Part shown: in pieces, positions 53,252-62,084 of the stretch
Layout of the letters: each line of letters starts with the position of its first letter
How positions within the stretch are numbered: position 1 is the stretch's first letter
Assembly (NCBI GenBank): GCA_965202875.1
Contig: OZ241870.1
Coordinates: forward strand, 1,860,001 to 1,924,000
Length of the DNA stretch: 64,000 bases
Source of the DNA: HK1 sp965202875
GTDB taxonomy: Bacteria > Pseudomonadota > Gammaproteobacteria > HK1
Direction: 5' to 3'
The notes under the pieces: generated by a model
The model's database searches: none
What the model saw: the letters and a program-made list of their open reading frames with translations, nothing else
What the model was told of the DNA's origin: nothing
Program-made: the position numbers and the translations under genes

Positions 53252-54172
53252 ATGACTCGGCGCACCAATGAGCGGGTCGCGTACCACAACGGCGAGATCA
53301 AGCCCGAGAGCCGGGTGCTCGTGTCGTTCCGCGACCGCGGGTTCAAGTTCGGGGAGGCGGTCTTCGACACCGCCCGCACGGTCCGGCACAAACCCTTCAA
53401 GCTCATGGAGCACGTCGATCGGCTGTACCGCTCGATGCGCTATCTGCGGATCGACGCGGGTCTCGGCCGGGACGAGATGACGTCGATCTCCGAGGAGGTG
53501 CTGGAGCGCAACCTCCACCTGATCGCCCCGGACGAGGACTACTGGCTGTTCCAGCGGGTGACGCCGGGCTCCGCGGATTCGTTCCTCGGCGAGGCGGCGG
53601 GCGAGCCCACGGTGATCGTCGAATGCACTCCTCTGCCCCTGAAGGCGCGGGCGCCGCTCTTTCGCGACGGCGTGCGCGTGCAGGTCCCGGCGACCCGGCG
53701 CACCCCGCCGGACGCGGTGAGCCCGCGGGCCAAGACCCAGAGCTACATCAACCTCCAGCTCGCCGACCAGGAGGTGCGCGCGCAGGACCCGGGAGCCTGG
53801 GCGGTCCTCCTCGACCACGACGGCAACATCGCGGAGGGGCTCGGCAGCAACATCTTCTTCGTGCGCGACGGCGTGCTGCTCACCCCGCGCGAGCGCTTCG
53901 TGCTGCCCGGCATCAGCCGCGAGACGGTGATCGAGCTCGCGGGAGGGGAAGGCATCGCGGTGCACGAGACCGACCTCGATCTCTTCGATGCCTTCACCTG
54001 CGACGAGTGCTTCCTCACCTCGACGAGCCTGTGCATGGCGCCGGTCTCGTCGGTCAACGGCCGCCCCGTCGGCGGCGGGGAAGTGCCGGGGCCGGTCACC
54101 GCCCGGCTCATCGAGGCTTACAAGCGCCTGCTCGATTTCGACTTCGTCGCGCAGTACACGGACAAGCTCTGA
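53252..54172 (+). CDS. Class IV aminotransferase (branched-chain / D-amino-acid type)
   Basis: A 306-residue fold-type IV PLP enzyme. RVLVSFRDRGFKFGEAVFDT is the usual opening; the PLP lysine is in RAKTQSYINLQLADQE; EGLGSNIFFVRDGVLLTP and LPGISRETVIELAG are the conserved cofactor-binding blocks. The length fits IlvE, DAAT and ADC-lyase alike; absence of clear IlvE-specific residues leaves the substrate undecided. ATG 53252 follows GGGAGGCGGAG. Confidence 0.9.
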   Translation: MTRRTNERVAYHNGEIKPESRVLVSFRDRGFKFGEAVFDTARTVRHKPFKLMEHVDRLYRSMRYLRIDAGLGRDEMTSISEEVLERNLHLIAPDEDYWLFQRVTPGSADSFLGEAAGEPTVIVECTPLPLKARAPLFRDGVRVQVPATRRTPPDAVSPRAKTQSYINLQLADQEVRAQDPGAWAVLLDHDGNIAEGLGSNIFFVRDGVLLTPRERFVLPGISRETVIELAGGEGIAVHETDLDLFDAFTCDECFLTSTSLCMAPVSSVNGRPVGGGEVPGPVTARLIEAYKRLLDFDFVAQYTDKL

Positions 54173-54200
54173 TTCCCGGCCCGGCAGGGCCGGAACGTGA

Positions 54201-54233
54201 TGCGGGCGGGACGCCCGCGCTCCCAGGAGGCCC
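54201..54233. repeat. Intergenic copy of the palindrome found inside the cobW-like gene
   Basis: gcgggcgggacgcccgcgc followed by tcccagga; its reverse complement matches the cobW-like insertion around 23009-23035 at about 24 of 27 positions. Located 28 bases after the aminotransferase stop. Confidence 0.7.
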
Positions 54234-54362
54234 GCGTTCGTCAGGACGCGCCGTTCCCGGAAACCCCCGCGCAAAACTTGACACGTCTCTCAACGAAAAC
54301 TCCATTCGAGGACTCCAGGATGTCCGAAGATCCGCCACGATCGGACCCGGATCCAGACACGA

Positions 54363-55253
54363 TCAGGCGCTTCGGCCATCGGAACCGGCGCGATGCCGCG
54401 CCGCCACATCGCGTGCCGGGACGGCGGCGGAAGCTGCCGTTCCTCGATCTCCCTGCCGGTCGAGCCGGTCCCAGGCTCGCGAGACCAGTCGGCGGGTCAG
54501 CGCCTCCACGGTGTGGAGCCGGTACCCGGCCGAGGCCCGCACGTCGTCGATGGGGCTGGATGCGGCGGCAGCCGCCGCCGCGGCCCGGTCGATCAGCGCC
54601 GGGGTCGGCGCCCGGCCTTCGAGCAGGGCCTCGGCCTCCCTGGCCCGAAGCACGACGGGCGCGACCGCCCCGAGCGCGATGTGCGCCTTCGTGCAGACTC
54701 CCCCGGCGGCCGAGAGCGTCAACGCCACCCCGGTGACGGTGATCGCGTCGCCCTTGCGGCGGGCGAGCTTGTAGAAGGTGTTGACGGACGGAACGGGCAG
54801 GCGGGGCCAGGAGATGCGGGTGATCAGCTCGTCCGGCCGGCGCACGTCGCGCTTGTAGCCGAGGAAGTACTCGTCGAGCGGCACCGTCCGCGTCCCGTCG
54901 ACGCTGGCCAGGGTCACGTCCGCGTCGAGGGAGAGCAGCGGCGGCACCAGGTCGGCGGCCGGGGAGCCGCAGGCGACGTTGCCGGCCCCGAACTCCATCC
55001 CCCGCAGCTCGCCGACCCCGCCGAGCCCGACCACCCGGTCCGGGCGCTCGCGCTTCGCGCGCATGTCCACGATCAGGTTGGTGCCTCCGGCGATGGGAAC
55101 GGTCTTTGCGTCCCGGCCGGCCGCGAGGGCGTCCAGAGCGCCGGCGAGGTCCCCCGGCATCTCCAGCTCGATCTGCTCGCCGCGGATACCTTCCGCGAAC
55201 CCGGCGGCCAGCAGCAGGTGGCGGAGCTTCCTCTCCGCGTCGTTGACCGGCAT
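54363..55253 (-). CDS. FAD-binding (CoxM-like) subunit of a molybdenum hydroxylase, shortened
   Basis: The medium flavoprotein subunit of xanthine dehydrogenase/CO dehydrogenase-type enzymes: VPIAGGTNLIVDMRAKRERP, CGSPAADLVPPLLSLDADVT, LDEYFLGYKRDVRRPDELIT and FYKLARRKGDAITVTGVALT. The expected stretch between GGVGELRGMEF and the ASPAADLVP block, with the second FAD loop (TIGGN), is missing, about 40-50 residues. The last ~30 residues are not family-like. No large or small subunit is adjacent (those at 58.9-61.6 kb are IorAB-like). Possibly inactive. Confidence 0.8.
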   Translation of the reverse strand: MPVNDAERKLRHLLLAAGFAEGIRGEQIELEMPGDLAGALDALAAGRDAKTVPIAGGTNLIVDMRAKRERPDRVVGLGGVGELRGMEFGAGNVACGSPAADLVPPLLSLDADVTLASVDGTRTVPLDEYFLGYKRDVRRPDELITRISWPRLPVPSVNTFYKLARRKGDAITVTGVALTLSAAGGVCTKAHIALGAVAPVVLRAREAEALLEGRAPTPALIDRAAAAAAAASSPIDDVRASAGYRLHTVEALTRRLVSRAWDRLDRQGDRGTAASAAVPARDVAARHRAGSDGRSA

Positions 55254-55421
55254 CGCCTCCGTGCGCGGGGCGGCGGTTGCGGTGGCCGGCTGGCTACGAA
55301 GATGAGCCTGAAGGTGGGAGGTAGAAGGAGCCGTAGTCGGAGTTGGGAGTGGCGGATGACTCCGAGCGGGCGCCGGGCGTTCCCGCGCCGATACCGCCCT
55401 GGCCCGTTGGGCCGGCGGTGC

Positions 55422-55700
55422 TCAAAGCAGCTTGGCGGCGACGATTGAGAAGGTGGCGAGGGTAATCGCCGATTGGATGCCGGCTACCCATTGCACGGCG
55501 CGAAGCTCGGTCTTCGTGGCGAGTGTGCTCATGAGCCGCGATTCGAGATCGGCGAGGTCGGCCTTCGTGGCAAGTGCATCCCGGTCGGCGGCGCTGGCCT
55601 GGCGCACGGCGCCGGCGATGGCTTCGGCCTGTTGGCGCTCGAACCCGGCCGCTTCGAGGTCGCGGGCGGTGCTGAGGGTGTCGAAGGCTGCGGCGGTCAT
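55422..55700 (-). CDS. DUF1640-like coiled-coil membrane protein (copy 1)
   Basis: A 92-residue protein. MTAAAFDTLSTARDLEAAGF and ERQQAEAIAGAVRQAS lead into a coil with repeated ALATKADLADLE/LATKTELRA motifs, then one C-terminal TM helix (ITLATFSIVAAKLL). This is the DUF1640/CCDC90-like pattern common in proteobacteria, function unknown. A diverged paralogue is at 57.1 kb; the two flank the NHLP genes on the opposite strand. Confidence 0.8.
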   Translation of the reverse strand: MTAAAFDTLSTARDLEAAGFERQQAEAIAGAVRQASAADRDALATKADLADLESRLMSTLATKTELRAVQWVAGIQSAITLATFSIVAAKLL

Positions 55701-55994
55701 GGACCGATCCCGTCGTTGCGTTCTGCCGGGAGTATGTCGCGGAATGCCGGCCCGTCAAGGCCAACCGCCGGCGCGGGGGCTTCGCCTGGTGGTTCCCGAT
55801 CCTGCCCGTGGCGCCCCAACCCGGCATAGCCGGAACCAAACGCCGGTTGGTGGAAAAATCTTCGTCATTTTGTCGAAGACTTCACGGGTAAGGGACTATG
55901 AGCGGAATTAGGGTTGTGCGTACCGGGTGCCGTCGGTTGAATCTGTGCGCGGTTCGTGAGTGAACCGGCAAGCCGAAAAGACGGAGGGCAACCG

Positions 55995-56291
55995 ATGCAA
56001 ACGGAGAATGAAATGCGTGCGCGGGTCGCCGAAATGGCGGCTGCCGACGACGGCTTCCGTGCGCAGTTGATGGCTGACCCGAAGGCGGCGCTGCGCGATG
56101 CACTCGGGGTCAGTATCCCGGAGTCGTTCCGCGTCGAAGTGCATGAGGAAGGGGTGAACGTGGCGCATCTCGTCATACCGCCGGACTCCAGGCTGACGGA
56201 GTCGGAGTTGCAGCATGCAGGCGGCAATGTGGTGGGAGATGCGCTGGCGGAAGGGTTCCGCGGGGTCGGGGAGCGCATCCTGGACTGGTAA
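55995..56291 (+). CDS. NHLP-leader RiPP-like precursor peptide 1
   Basis: 98 residues. The leader is a nitrile-hydratase-alpha-like (NHLP, TIGR03793-type) domain: MRARVAEMAAADDGFRAQLM, ADPKAALRDALGVSIPESFR, VEVHEEGVNVAHLVIPP. It ends TESELQHAGG, a double-glycine site, leaving a 21-residue core that starts NVVGDALAEGF and ends GERILDW. The core has no Cys, Ser or Thr. ATG 55995 follows GGAGGG by 6 bases. No maturase, protease or ABC exporter is in the window. Tandem with a second precursor 88 bases downstream. Confidence 0.85.
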   Translation: MQTENEMRARVAEMAAADDGFRAQLMADPKAALRDALGVSIPESFRVEVHEEGVNVAHLVIPPDSRLTESELQHAGGNVVGDALAEGFRGVGERILDW

Positions 56292-56379
56292 GCCATCTGC
56301 CGGCGGTGCGGGCCGTGTACTCCGCCCCGCCGATCGCCGATGTGCATGGCCCGACCGAACGCATCAACGGAGGTGAACG

Positions 56380-56658
56380 ATGGAAACGGCAAATGAAATG
56401 AGGGAGCGGGTCGTCGAGATGGCGGCTGCCGATGACGGCTTCCGCGCGCAGTTGATGGCTGACCCGAAGGCGGCGCTGCAAGACGCCATCGGGGTGAGCA
56501 TCCCGGACGGCATCCGCGTCGAAGTGCATGCGGAAGGGGCGAACGTCGCGCATCTGGTGCTGCCGCCGAGCGCCGGGCTGTCGGAGGGCGAGCTGGAGCA
56601 GGTGCATGGCAGCCTGTTCGGCGACCTTGGGGCGATCTGGCGCGTGCAGGACTGGTAA
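56380..56658 (+). CDS. NHLP-leader RiPP-like precursor peptide 2
   Basis: 92 residues, paralogue of the preceding gene with a nearly identical leader (MRERVVEMAAADDGFRAQLM, ADPKAALQDAIGVSIPDGIR). The leader ends SEGELEQVHG, so the double glycine is reduced to HG, and a 15-residue core SLFGDLGAIWRVQDW follows. Both cores contain a GD and end in DW. It has a perfect ribosome-binding site, GGAGGTGA, 3 bases before the ATG, so high expression is likely. A strong hairpin follows the stop. Confidence 0.85.
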   Translation: METANEMRERVVEMAAADDGFRAQLMADPKAALQDAIGVSIPDGIRVEVHAEGANVAHLVLPPSAGLSEGELEQVHGSLFGDLGAIWRVQDW

Positions 56659-56665
56659 GCCATCC

Positions 56666-56699
56666 GCCGGCGGGACGGGTGCGGTCTCGTCCCGCCGGC
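56666..56699 (+). terminator. Hairpin after the second NHLP gene
   Basis: gccggcgggacg (56666-56677) and cgtcccgccggc (56688-56699) are exact 12-bp arms with a 10-base loop, starting 8 bases after the stop. No T-run follows. A weaker version of the same sequence follows the first NHLP gene, so it belonged to the duplicated unit. Confidence 0.65.
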
Positions 56700-57057
56700 A
56701 ACGGCCGCGCTGTTCAGATTTCAATGCGTTGGATCCAACGGCATCCATCGCATATCGAGAAAACAAGCATCCGCCCGCCGGAGCGTCCCGGAGTCCGTGT
56801 GAGGAACGAGCCGGACGTAGGGACGCGGAGTGCGGGTGCCTGCGCCGTGCATACCCGTCCCGTGGGCGGTGTCCGGTTCGTGGCCGGGCCGGTATCTGCG
56901 AGACTGCGGAGGCTGGTCGAACCCGGAGACCGTTTCCGGTTCGTGGGTGGCCTGGTGTCCCGTTGGGCGCCGTTCGTGGTTCGGGCCGTGGGATGGCCGG
57001 TCGAACGCGGTCCGGTCCGTAGGGAGGCGTATCCCGCCGGCGACGTGGCGGGCGCCG
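56700..57057. other. Gap with short internal repeats, no gene
   Basis: Between the NHLP terminator and the second DUF1640-like gene. Contains a repeated ttcc/gtccggttcgtgg motif (about 56872 and 56935) but no credible ORF. Long frames through it come from the neighbouring integrase region and lack family similarity. Confidence 0.45.
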
Positions 57058-57411
57058 TCAAACGATGCCGAACAGCTTGGCGGCCATCGCGAGGATGAGC
57101 GCGGCAAGAAACCCGAGCATCCATCGCAGCTCCGAACGCAAGGCGCCGATCTCCCGGGGGAGGTCGGCCTTCGTCTCCTTGCGTAGCGAGTCGATGCCGG
57201 CGTGGATCTCGTCGCGTAGCGCGTCGCGGACTCCGGCGAGGTCGGTCTTCGTGGCGAAGCGATCGAGGTCGGCCTTCGTGGCCAGTGCATCGCGTTCGGC
57301 GCCGGTGGCGTCGCGCACCATCGACACGGCCGCATCGGCCTGGCGCTCGTCGAAGCCGGCATCGCGAAGGCGCTTCGCGGCGGTGTAGGTGTCGAAGGCG
57401 GCGGCGGTCAA
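57058..57411 (-). CDS. DUF1640-like coiled-coil membrane protein (copy 2)
   Basis: 117 residues. MTAAAFDTYTAAKRLRDAGF and DERQADAAVSMVRDATGAER, then the coil with ALATKADLDRFATKTDLAGV and a C-terminal TM helix LGFLAALILAMAAKLFGIV. Same start and coil motifs as copy 1 but with a longer coil. Function unknown. Confidence 0.8.
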   Translation of the reverse strand: MTAAAFDTYTAAKRLRDAGFDERQADAAVSMVRDATGAERDALATKADLDRFATKTDLAGVRDALRDEIHAGIDSLRKETKADLPREIGALRSELRWMLGFLAALILAMAAKLFGIV

Positions 57412-57564
57412 GGCGCCCTCCGTAGGCGGTGGCTTCGGAGGGGGAGTGTACCCGGCCGGGGGCGCGGTGTCGGCTTCCGGAGGGCGGCGGCGTTCGGCAT
57501 CGGGGTTGATCGGTTGCGCGGCCGGGACTCGGTATCTGCCCGGTAGCGAGCCGAGCGGCGGTCA

Positions 57565-58436
57565 CTACTCGGCGCCTTCCTGCTCGTAGAACCGGGCCAC
57601 GGCGCCGCGGACGGCGCTCTCGCGGGCGGTGTACCGGGCAACCGTCGTCTCCGATCGCCAGCCTCCTGCCTGCATGATGGCAGGCATCTCGATACCCTTC
57701 GCACGGGCGAGGTCCTGCGCCATCCCGATCCGGCATCCGTGGCTTGAAACCCCTTCCAGTCCGGCGGCCTTCGCGGCGGCCTTGATGCGGGCCTTGATGC
57801 GGCTTGCGCTCGCGTTGAACAACGTCGCGGTGTCTGCGGCGCCGTGGCGGATCTTGTCGAGTGCGGCGACGGTGGCCGGGGCGAGGTATGCCGTGGTGTC
57901 GGCATCCGTCTTCGGGCGCCGGAATGTGATCGTGGCCGAGATCCGTCCGGGCGGCGCTCGGTCTGCTGCCACGTGAACGCGGCGGCTTCACTGACCCGCG
58001 CCAAGCAATCGCGCATCGTGCGGATGAGGGCGATCTCGAGGTCGGCGCGCGCCTTCGCGACGGCCGGCGATTCCATGCCACGGCCACGGGGGCGGGGCCG
58101 GTACGCGGTGGCTTCGATGCGCGCGACGGCGGCGGCGGTGATCCCGGTGGATTGGTGGACGGTCCCGCCGGCGTCGCGGTGGCTGCGCACGGCGCGCACG
58201 ACGGCGGCGCGGATGGTCGAGGGCCTGACGCCGGCGGCGGCGCCGGCGAGGTGCTCGACGAAGGCGGCGAGGGCTTCCGGGTCGGCCGGAAGCGGTGTGG
58301 CGTCGTGCTCGCGGGCGAAGGCTTCCCATTTGCGCGAGCCGTTCGCGTAGCTCTCCCGAGTCGCGGGGGCGAGGGCGGCGGTGAGTCGTTCAATCCAGGG
58401 CGGCGAACCCGCGCCGGGGATGGCGATGTCGTTCAT
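57565..58436 (-). pseudogene. Tyrosine recombinase/integrase with frameshift
   Basis: From ATG 58436 (MNDIAIPGAGSPPWIERLTA) the first frame gives a SAM-like core-binding domain and box I with the catalytic Arg (MRDCLARVSEAAAFTWQQTE). Near 57935 the frame shifts; the second frame continues SATITFRRPKTDADTTAYLA (Lys), GVSSHGCRIGMAQDLA (His-x-x-Arg), GGWRSETTVARYTARE (Trp and nucleophile Tyr). Together they form one complete integrase split by a one-base change. It probably mobilised the 55.4-58.8 kb island. Sequencing error would restore it. Confidence 0.8.
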
Positions 58437-58789
58437 GGCGGCGGTCTCCGTTGGCCGGGGCATCTCGTCGAACCCGGAGGCTGGTCGGGGCGGTCGCCAA
58501 GCGCGCGGGTGATGCGCTCGATCTGGTCGTGCAGTTCGGCGTTCAGTTCGCGGGCCGTCGTGACGCGGGCATCGTCGGCATCGTCGCGGTCGAGCGGAGA
58601 CAGGACGGCCACGGCGCGGATGATGAGTTCGCGCGCGTGTTCGAGCCGATCGGTGGTGTCCGTGGTGGCGGCCGGGGCGGGCGCCGTGACGGGGACGCCT
58701 GGCGGCGCGTTCCGGATCATGCTGGCCAGCTTCGCGCGCCACGTCGAGAGGGCGCGCGGGCCAATCCCGTACAACGTCGGGATGAACAT
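58433..58789 (-). CDS. Hypothetical protein upstream of integrase
   Basis: 118 residues: MFIPTLYGIGPRALSTWRAK, a Pro/Ala-rich linker, then a helical part with DRLEHARELIIRAVAVLSPL and NAELHDQIERITRALGDRPD. Not recognised. Ends 4 bases into the integrase start, so it looks like the first gene of the same small operon. Confidence 0.55.
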   Translation of the reverse strand: MFIPTLYGIGPRALSTWRAKLASMIRNAPPGVPVTAPAPAATTDTTDRLEHARELIIRAVAVLSPLDRDDADDARVTTARELNAELHDQIERITRALGDRPDQPPGSTRCPGQRRPPP

Positions 58790-58872
58790 TCGTCCACGTT
58801 TCGGGTCACGAGGACGTGTGCTCAGCCTTCGCGACCGATCGGCCATCCTCCGCCGATCGCCCCCCCACGTGC

Positions 58873-61113
58873 TCACCCGAGCCTGATCGGCAACGACTGT
58901 ACCGGCTCGCCGGTCAGGGCGAGGATGGCGTTGGCGATGGCCGGGGCCATGGGCGGCAAGCCCGGCTCGCCCACGCCGGTGGGGGGATCGCCCGAGGGCA
59001 CGATGTGCACGTCGATCGGCGGCATGTCCGGCATCCTCGGCACGATGTAGTCGTGGAAGTTGCTCTGCCGGACCTGCCCGTCCCGTAGCGTGATCTCCGC
59101 ACCGTCGAGCGTCGTCCCGATCGCCATCAGCGCCGCGCCCTGCACCTGGGCTTCGACCGAGCGCGGGTCCACGGCCAAGTTGCAGTGGATGGCGCTGGTC
59201 ACCCGGTGCAGCTTCGGCCTGCCGCCTTCGATGGACAGATCCACGACGTGGGCGACCACCGAATTGAACGATTCGTGCACCGCAACGCCCCATGCCCTTC
59301 CCGGCGGCAACCGCTTCACGCCGTATCCGGACTTCTCCACCGCCAGATCCAGCGCGGCCAGGTGGCGCGGATGCCCGGCCAGCAGCTTGCGGCGCAGAGC
59401 GACCGGATCCTGGCTGCTTTCCCGCGCGATCCGGTCGATGAGGGTCTCCATGACGAACGCCGAATGGGTATGCCCCACCGAGCGCCACCACAGGATCGGC
59501 ACCGGCACCTCCGGGTGGTGCACGGTGGCCGCCACCGGCAGGTCATAGGCCGTGTCGGCCACGCCCTCCACCGCCGTCGCATCCACACCGTCCTTGACCA
59601 GGAACTGCTCGAACGCGGTGCCCTTGAGGATCGACGGGCTGACGATGGTGTGCTTCCAGGCGCTGACGTTGCCGTTTCCGTCGAGGCCGATCTCGGCCCG
59701 GTGCATGGTGAACGGGCGGTAATACCCCCCGCGCACGTCGTCTTCCCGGGTCCAGACCACCTTCAGGGGCTCGCTCCGCCCGGCCGCCAGCCAGGCCTTC
59801 ATCACCCGCGCGGCGTCGGCCAGGTAGTCGGCGGTAGGGGTCGCGCGCCGTCCGAATCCGCCCCCGGCGAACATGGTGTGGATGTGCACCTGTTGCGGCT
59901 GCAACCCCAGGATGCCCGCGACGGTGGCCTGGTCGATGGTCTGGAACTGGGTGCCGGTCCAGATGTCGCAACGCCGTTCGCTGCCGGCTCCGGTGACCTC
60001 GACCAGCGCGTTCAGGGGCTCCATCGGCGCGTGGGCCAGAAAGGGAAAGCGGAAGTCGGCGGAGATCTTCCTTGCCGCGCCGGCCAGCCCCGACACGTCG
60101 CCGGGCCGGGCCGTCACGCCATCCCGGCCCAGCAGTTGCCTGAACTGCGCTTCGAGCTCTCCGGTGTCGGCCCGAGCCTCCGGCGCCCGCCACTCGACCC
60201 CGAGCCTGTCCCGCGCCATCTTCGCCGGCCAGAAGCCGTCCGCCACCACCGCCACGCCGGTGGCGCCGCGGTCGAGGTCGACCTGCATCACGTGGTCCAC
60301 CCCCCTGACCCCTCGCGCGTCCCGGTCGTCGAATCCGGCCACGGTTCCGGCAAAGTGCGGCGGGCGGGCGATCAGCACCGTCTTCATGCCGGGACGGCGC
60401 GCGTCCATGCCGAAGGATTGCCGGCCGGTGGACTTGGCCGGGGTATCGAGCCGACCCGCCGCCTTGCCGATCAGCCGGAATTGGTCCGGGGTCTTGAGGG
60501 CCACCGATGCGGGCACCGGCAGGGCCATGGCCGCCGCGCTCATCTCCCCGTAGTCCGCGCTTCTGCCGTCCGCGGACAGCAGGCGGCCTGCCCGGGTCTC
60601 GACGGTCTGCGCATCCACGCCCCAGTGCCGGGCGGCGGCCTCGACCAGCATCGCGCGCGCCCGCGCGCCGAGCTCGCGATACTGGGTGAAGCTGTTCTGG
60701 ATGGAGTTCGAGCCGCCGGTCATCTGGATGCCGAAGATCGGGTCCTTGTACGCCTCGCCGGCCGGGGCCAGCTCGGCGCGGACCTTGCGCCAGTCCGCGT
60801 CCAGCTCGTCGGCCAGCACCCGGGCGAGTCCGGTATGGGAGCCCTGCCCGAATTCCAGGCGGTTGATCCGGATGGTCACCGTGCCGTCCGGGTCGATGCG
60901 CAGGAACTCGTCCGGTTGCTGGTTCGGCTTCAGCTCGGCGCCGTCGCCACCGCCCGAGGCGGCGGCCCGCACCGCGCCGACAGGAGCGAGACCGAGGGCG
61001 AGGCCGGAGGCGCCGGCGAGCTTGATGAACCCGCGGCGGCTGATGCCCTGGCCCTGGCCGGCGCCTGCCTGCCAGGCGAATCCGAGCTTGTTCAGAAGTG
61101 ATGGATGTTTCAT
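58873..61113 (-). CDS. iorB: Molybdopterin-binding large subunit, isoquinoline 1-oxidoreductase beta type
   Basis: A 746-residue molybdenum hydroxylase large subunit of the IorB family. Tat signal QGISRRGFIKLAGASGLALG; two aldehyde-oxidase/Mo-binding halves with IRINRLEFGQGSHTGLARVL, QMTGGSNSIQNSFTQYR, MEPLNALVEV, FAGGGFGRRATPTADYLADA and the final catalytic-Glu region GVGEPGLPPMAPAIANA. It oxidises N-heterocycles or aldehydes in the periplasm in known members. The ATG at 61113 is 14 bases downstream of the 2Fe-2S subunit stop; two-gene operon. Confidence 0.92.
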   Translation of the reverse strand: MKHPSLLNKLGFAWQAGAGQGQGISRRGFIKLAGASGLALGLAPVGAVRAAASGGGDGAELKPNQQPDEFLRIDPDGTVTIRINRLEFGQGSHTGLARVLADELDADWRKVRAELAPAGEAYKDPIFGIQMTGGSNSIQNSFTQYRELGARARAMLVEAAARHWGVDAQTVETRAGRLLSADGRSADYGEMSAAAMALPVPASVALKTPDQFRLIGKAAGRLDTPAKSTGRQSFGMDARRPGMKTVLIARPPHFAGTVAGFDDRDARGVRGVDHVMQVDLDRGATGVAVVADGFWPAKMARDRLGVEWRAPEARADTGELEAQFRQLLGRDGVTARPGDVSGLAGAARKISADFRFPFLAHAPMEPLNALVEVTGAGSERRCDIWTGTQFQTIDQATVAGILGLQPQQVHIHTMFAGGGFGRRATPTADYLADAARVMKAWLAAGRSEPLKVVWTREDDVRGGYYRPFTMHRAEIGLDGNGNVSAWKHTIVSPSILKGTAFEQFLVKDGVDATAVEGVADTAYDLPVAATVHHPEVPVPILWWRSVGHTHSAFVMETLIDRIARESSQDPVALRRKLLAGHPRHLAALDLAVEKSGYGVKRLPPGRAWGVAVHESFNSVVAHVVDLSIEGGRPKLHRVTSAIHCNLAVDPRSVEAQVQGAALMAIGTTLDGAEITLRDGQVRQSNFHDYIVPRMPDMPPIDVHIVPSGDPPTGVGEPGLPPMAPAIANAILALTGEPVQSLPIRLG

Positions 61114-61126
61114 GGTGCGCCTCCCG

Positions 61127-61585
61127 TCAGGACAGGCGATCCGCGGCCGACTTGACGGCCGTGCGGATCCGCCCGTAGGTGCCGCAGCGGCAGATGTTGC
61201 CGGCCATGGCCGCGTCGATGTCGGCATCGCCGGGGGCGGGGTTGCGCTGCAACAAGGCCACCGCGCTCATGACCTGTCCGCTCTGGCAGTAGCCGCATTG
61301 CGGTACGTCGTTCTCGATCCAGGCCGCCTGCACGGCGGCTCCGATCCGGCCTTCCCCGATCTGCTCGATCGTGGCCACCGACCTGCCTCCCACCGCCGAC
61401 ACCGGGGTCACGCAGCTCCGAACGGCCTGGCCGTCCAGGTGCACCGTGCACGCGCCGCACTGCGCCATGCCGCAGCCGTACTTGGTTCCAACCAATTCCA
61501 GCGAATCGCGCAGCGCCCACAACAGCGGCGTGGAATCGTCGACATCCACGGTCACGGCCTTGCCGTTGACGTTGAAACTGGCCAT
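61127..61585 (-). CDS. iorA: 2Fe-2S subunit, isoquinoline 1-oxidoreductase alpha type
   Basis: 152 residues with two [2Fe-2S] clusters: plant-type GTKYGCGMAQCGACTVHLDG and the helical-bundle QCGYCQSGQVMSAVALL with NICRCGTYGRI. All eight cysteines are present. Transfers electrons from the molybdenum cofactor of the downstream IorB-like subunit. No signal peptide of its own; it probably hitch-hikes on the partner's Tat signal. Confidence 0.94.
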   Translation of the reverse strand: MASFNVNGKAVTVDVDDSTPLLWALRDSLELVGTKYGCGMAQCGACTVHLDGQAVRSCVTPVSAVGGRSVATIEQIGEGRIGAAVQAAWIENDVPQCGYCQSGQVMSAVALLQRNPAPGDADIDAAMAGNICRCGTYGRIRTAVKSAADRLS

Positions 61586-61688
61586 CGGATTGCCTCCTTG
61601 GTCCCTTGGCTGTGGAATCTCATGCAGAACTGTCGAAGATATTTCATGACCGGCCCCCCGCCGGTCACCGGCGGATTGTCCGATCGGC

Positions 61689-62084
61689 TTACCAGCGTTC
61701 CACTTCCAGACCGGATACCCTCGAGAACTCGTCCATGTTCCGAGTCACCAGGATGTGTGAGTGGGCGATGGCAATGGAAGCGATCATGAGATCGTTCCCG
61801 CCGATGGGCCTCCCTTCCCGCCGAAGCTGGGCCCTCACGATCCCGTACTGTTTCGCCGACTCGTCGTCGAACGGCAACGACTCGAAGGCTCGGCAAAAGG
61901 TTTCGACGCGCTGCAGATTCTCGGCGAGCCTCGACGAATTCTGCGCCCCGAAGTACAGCTCCGCCTTGACCACGCTGCACAGACGCACGGAGCCGCGGGA
62001 ATAGCCGAGCAGCCGCGCCGCCGCCCGTGCATCCGTCCGATTGATCGGCGGTACGCAAACACTGGTGTCGAGCAGCCACGTCAC
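61689..62084 (-). CDS. vapC: VapC PIN-domain toxin
   Basis: 131 residues. Acidic residues in MTWLLDTSVCVPPINR, CSVVKAELYFGAQNS and RPIGGNDLMIASIAIAHS, then LVTRNMDEFSRVSGLEVERW, the classic VapC end. RNase toxin. Starts at 62084, overlapping the VapB stop by 4 bases. Intact, unlike the PIN gene at 19.6 kb. Confidence 0.93.
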   Translation of the reverse strand: MTWLLDTSVCVPPINRTDARAAARLLGYSRGSVRLCSVVKAELYFGAQNSSRLAENLQRVETFCRAFESLPFDDESAKQYGIVRAQLRREGRPIGGNDLMIASIAIAHSHILVTRNMDEFSRVSGLEVERW

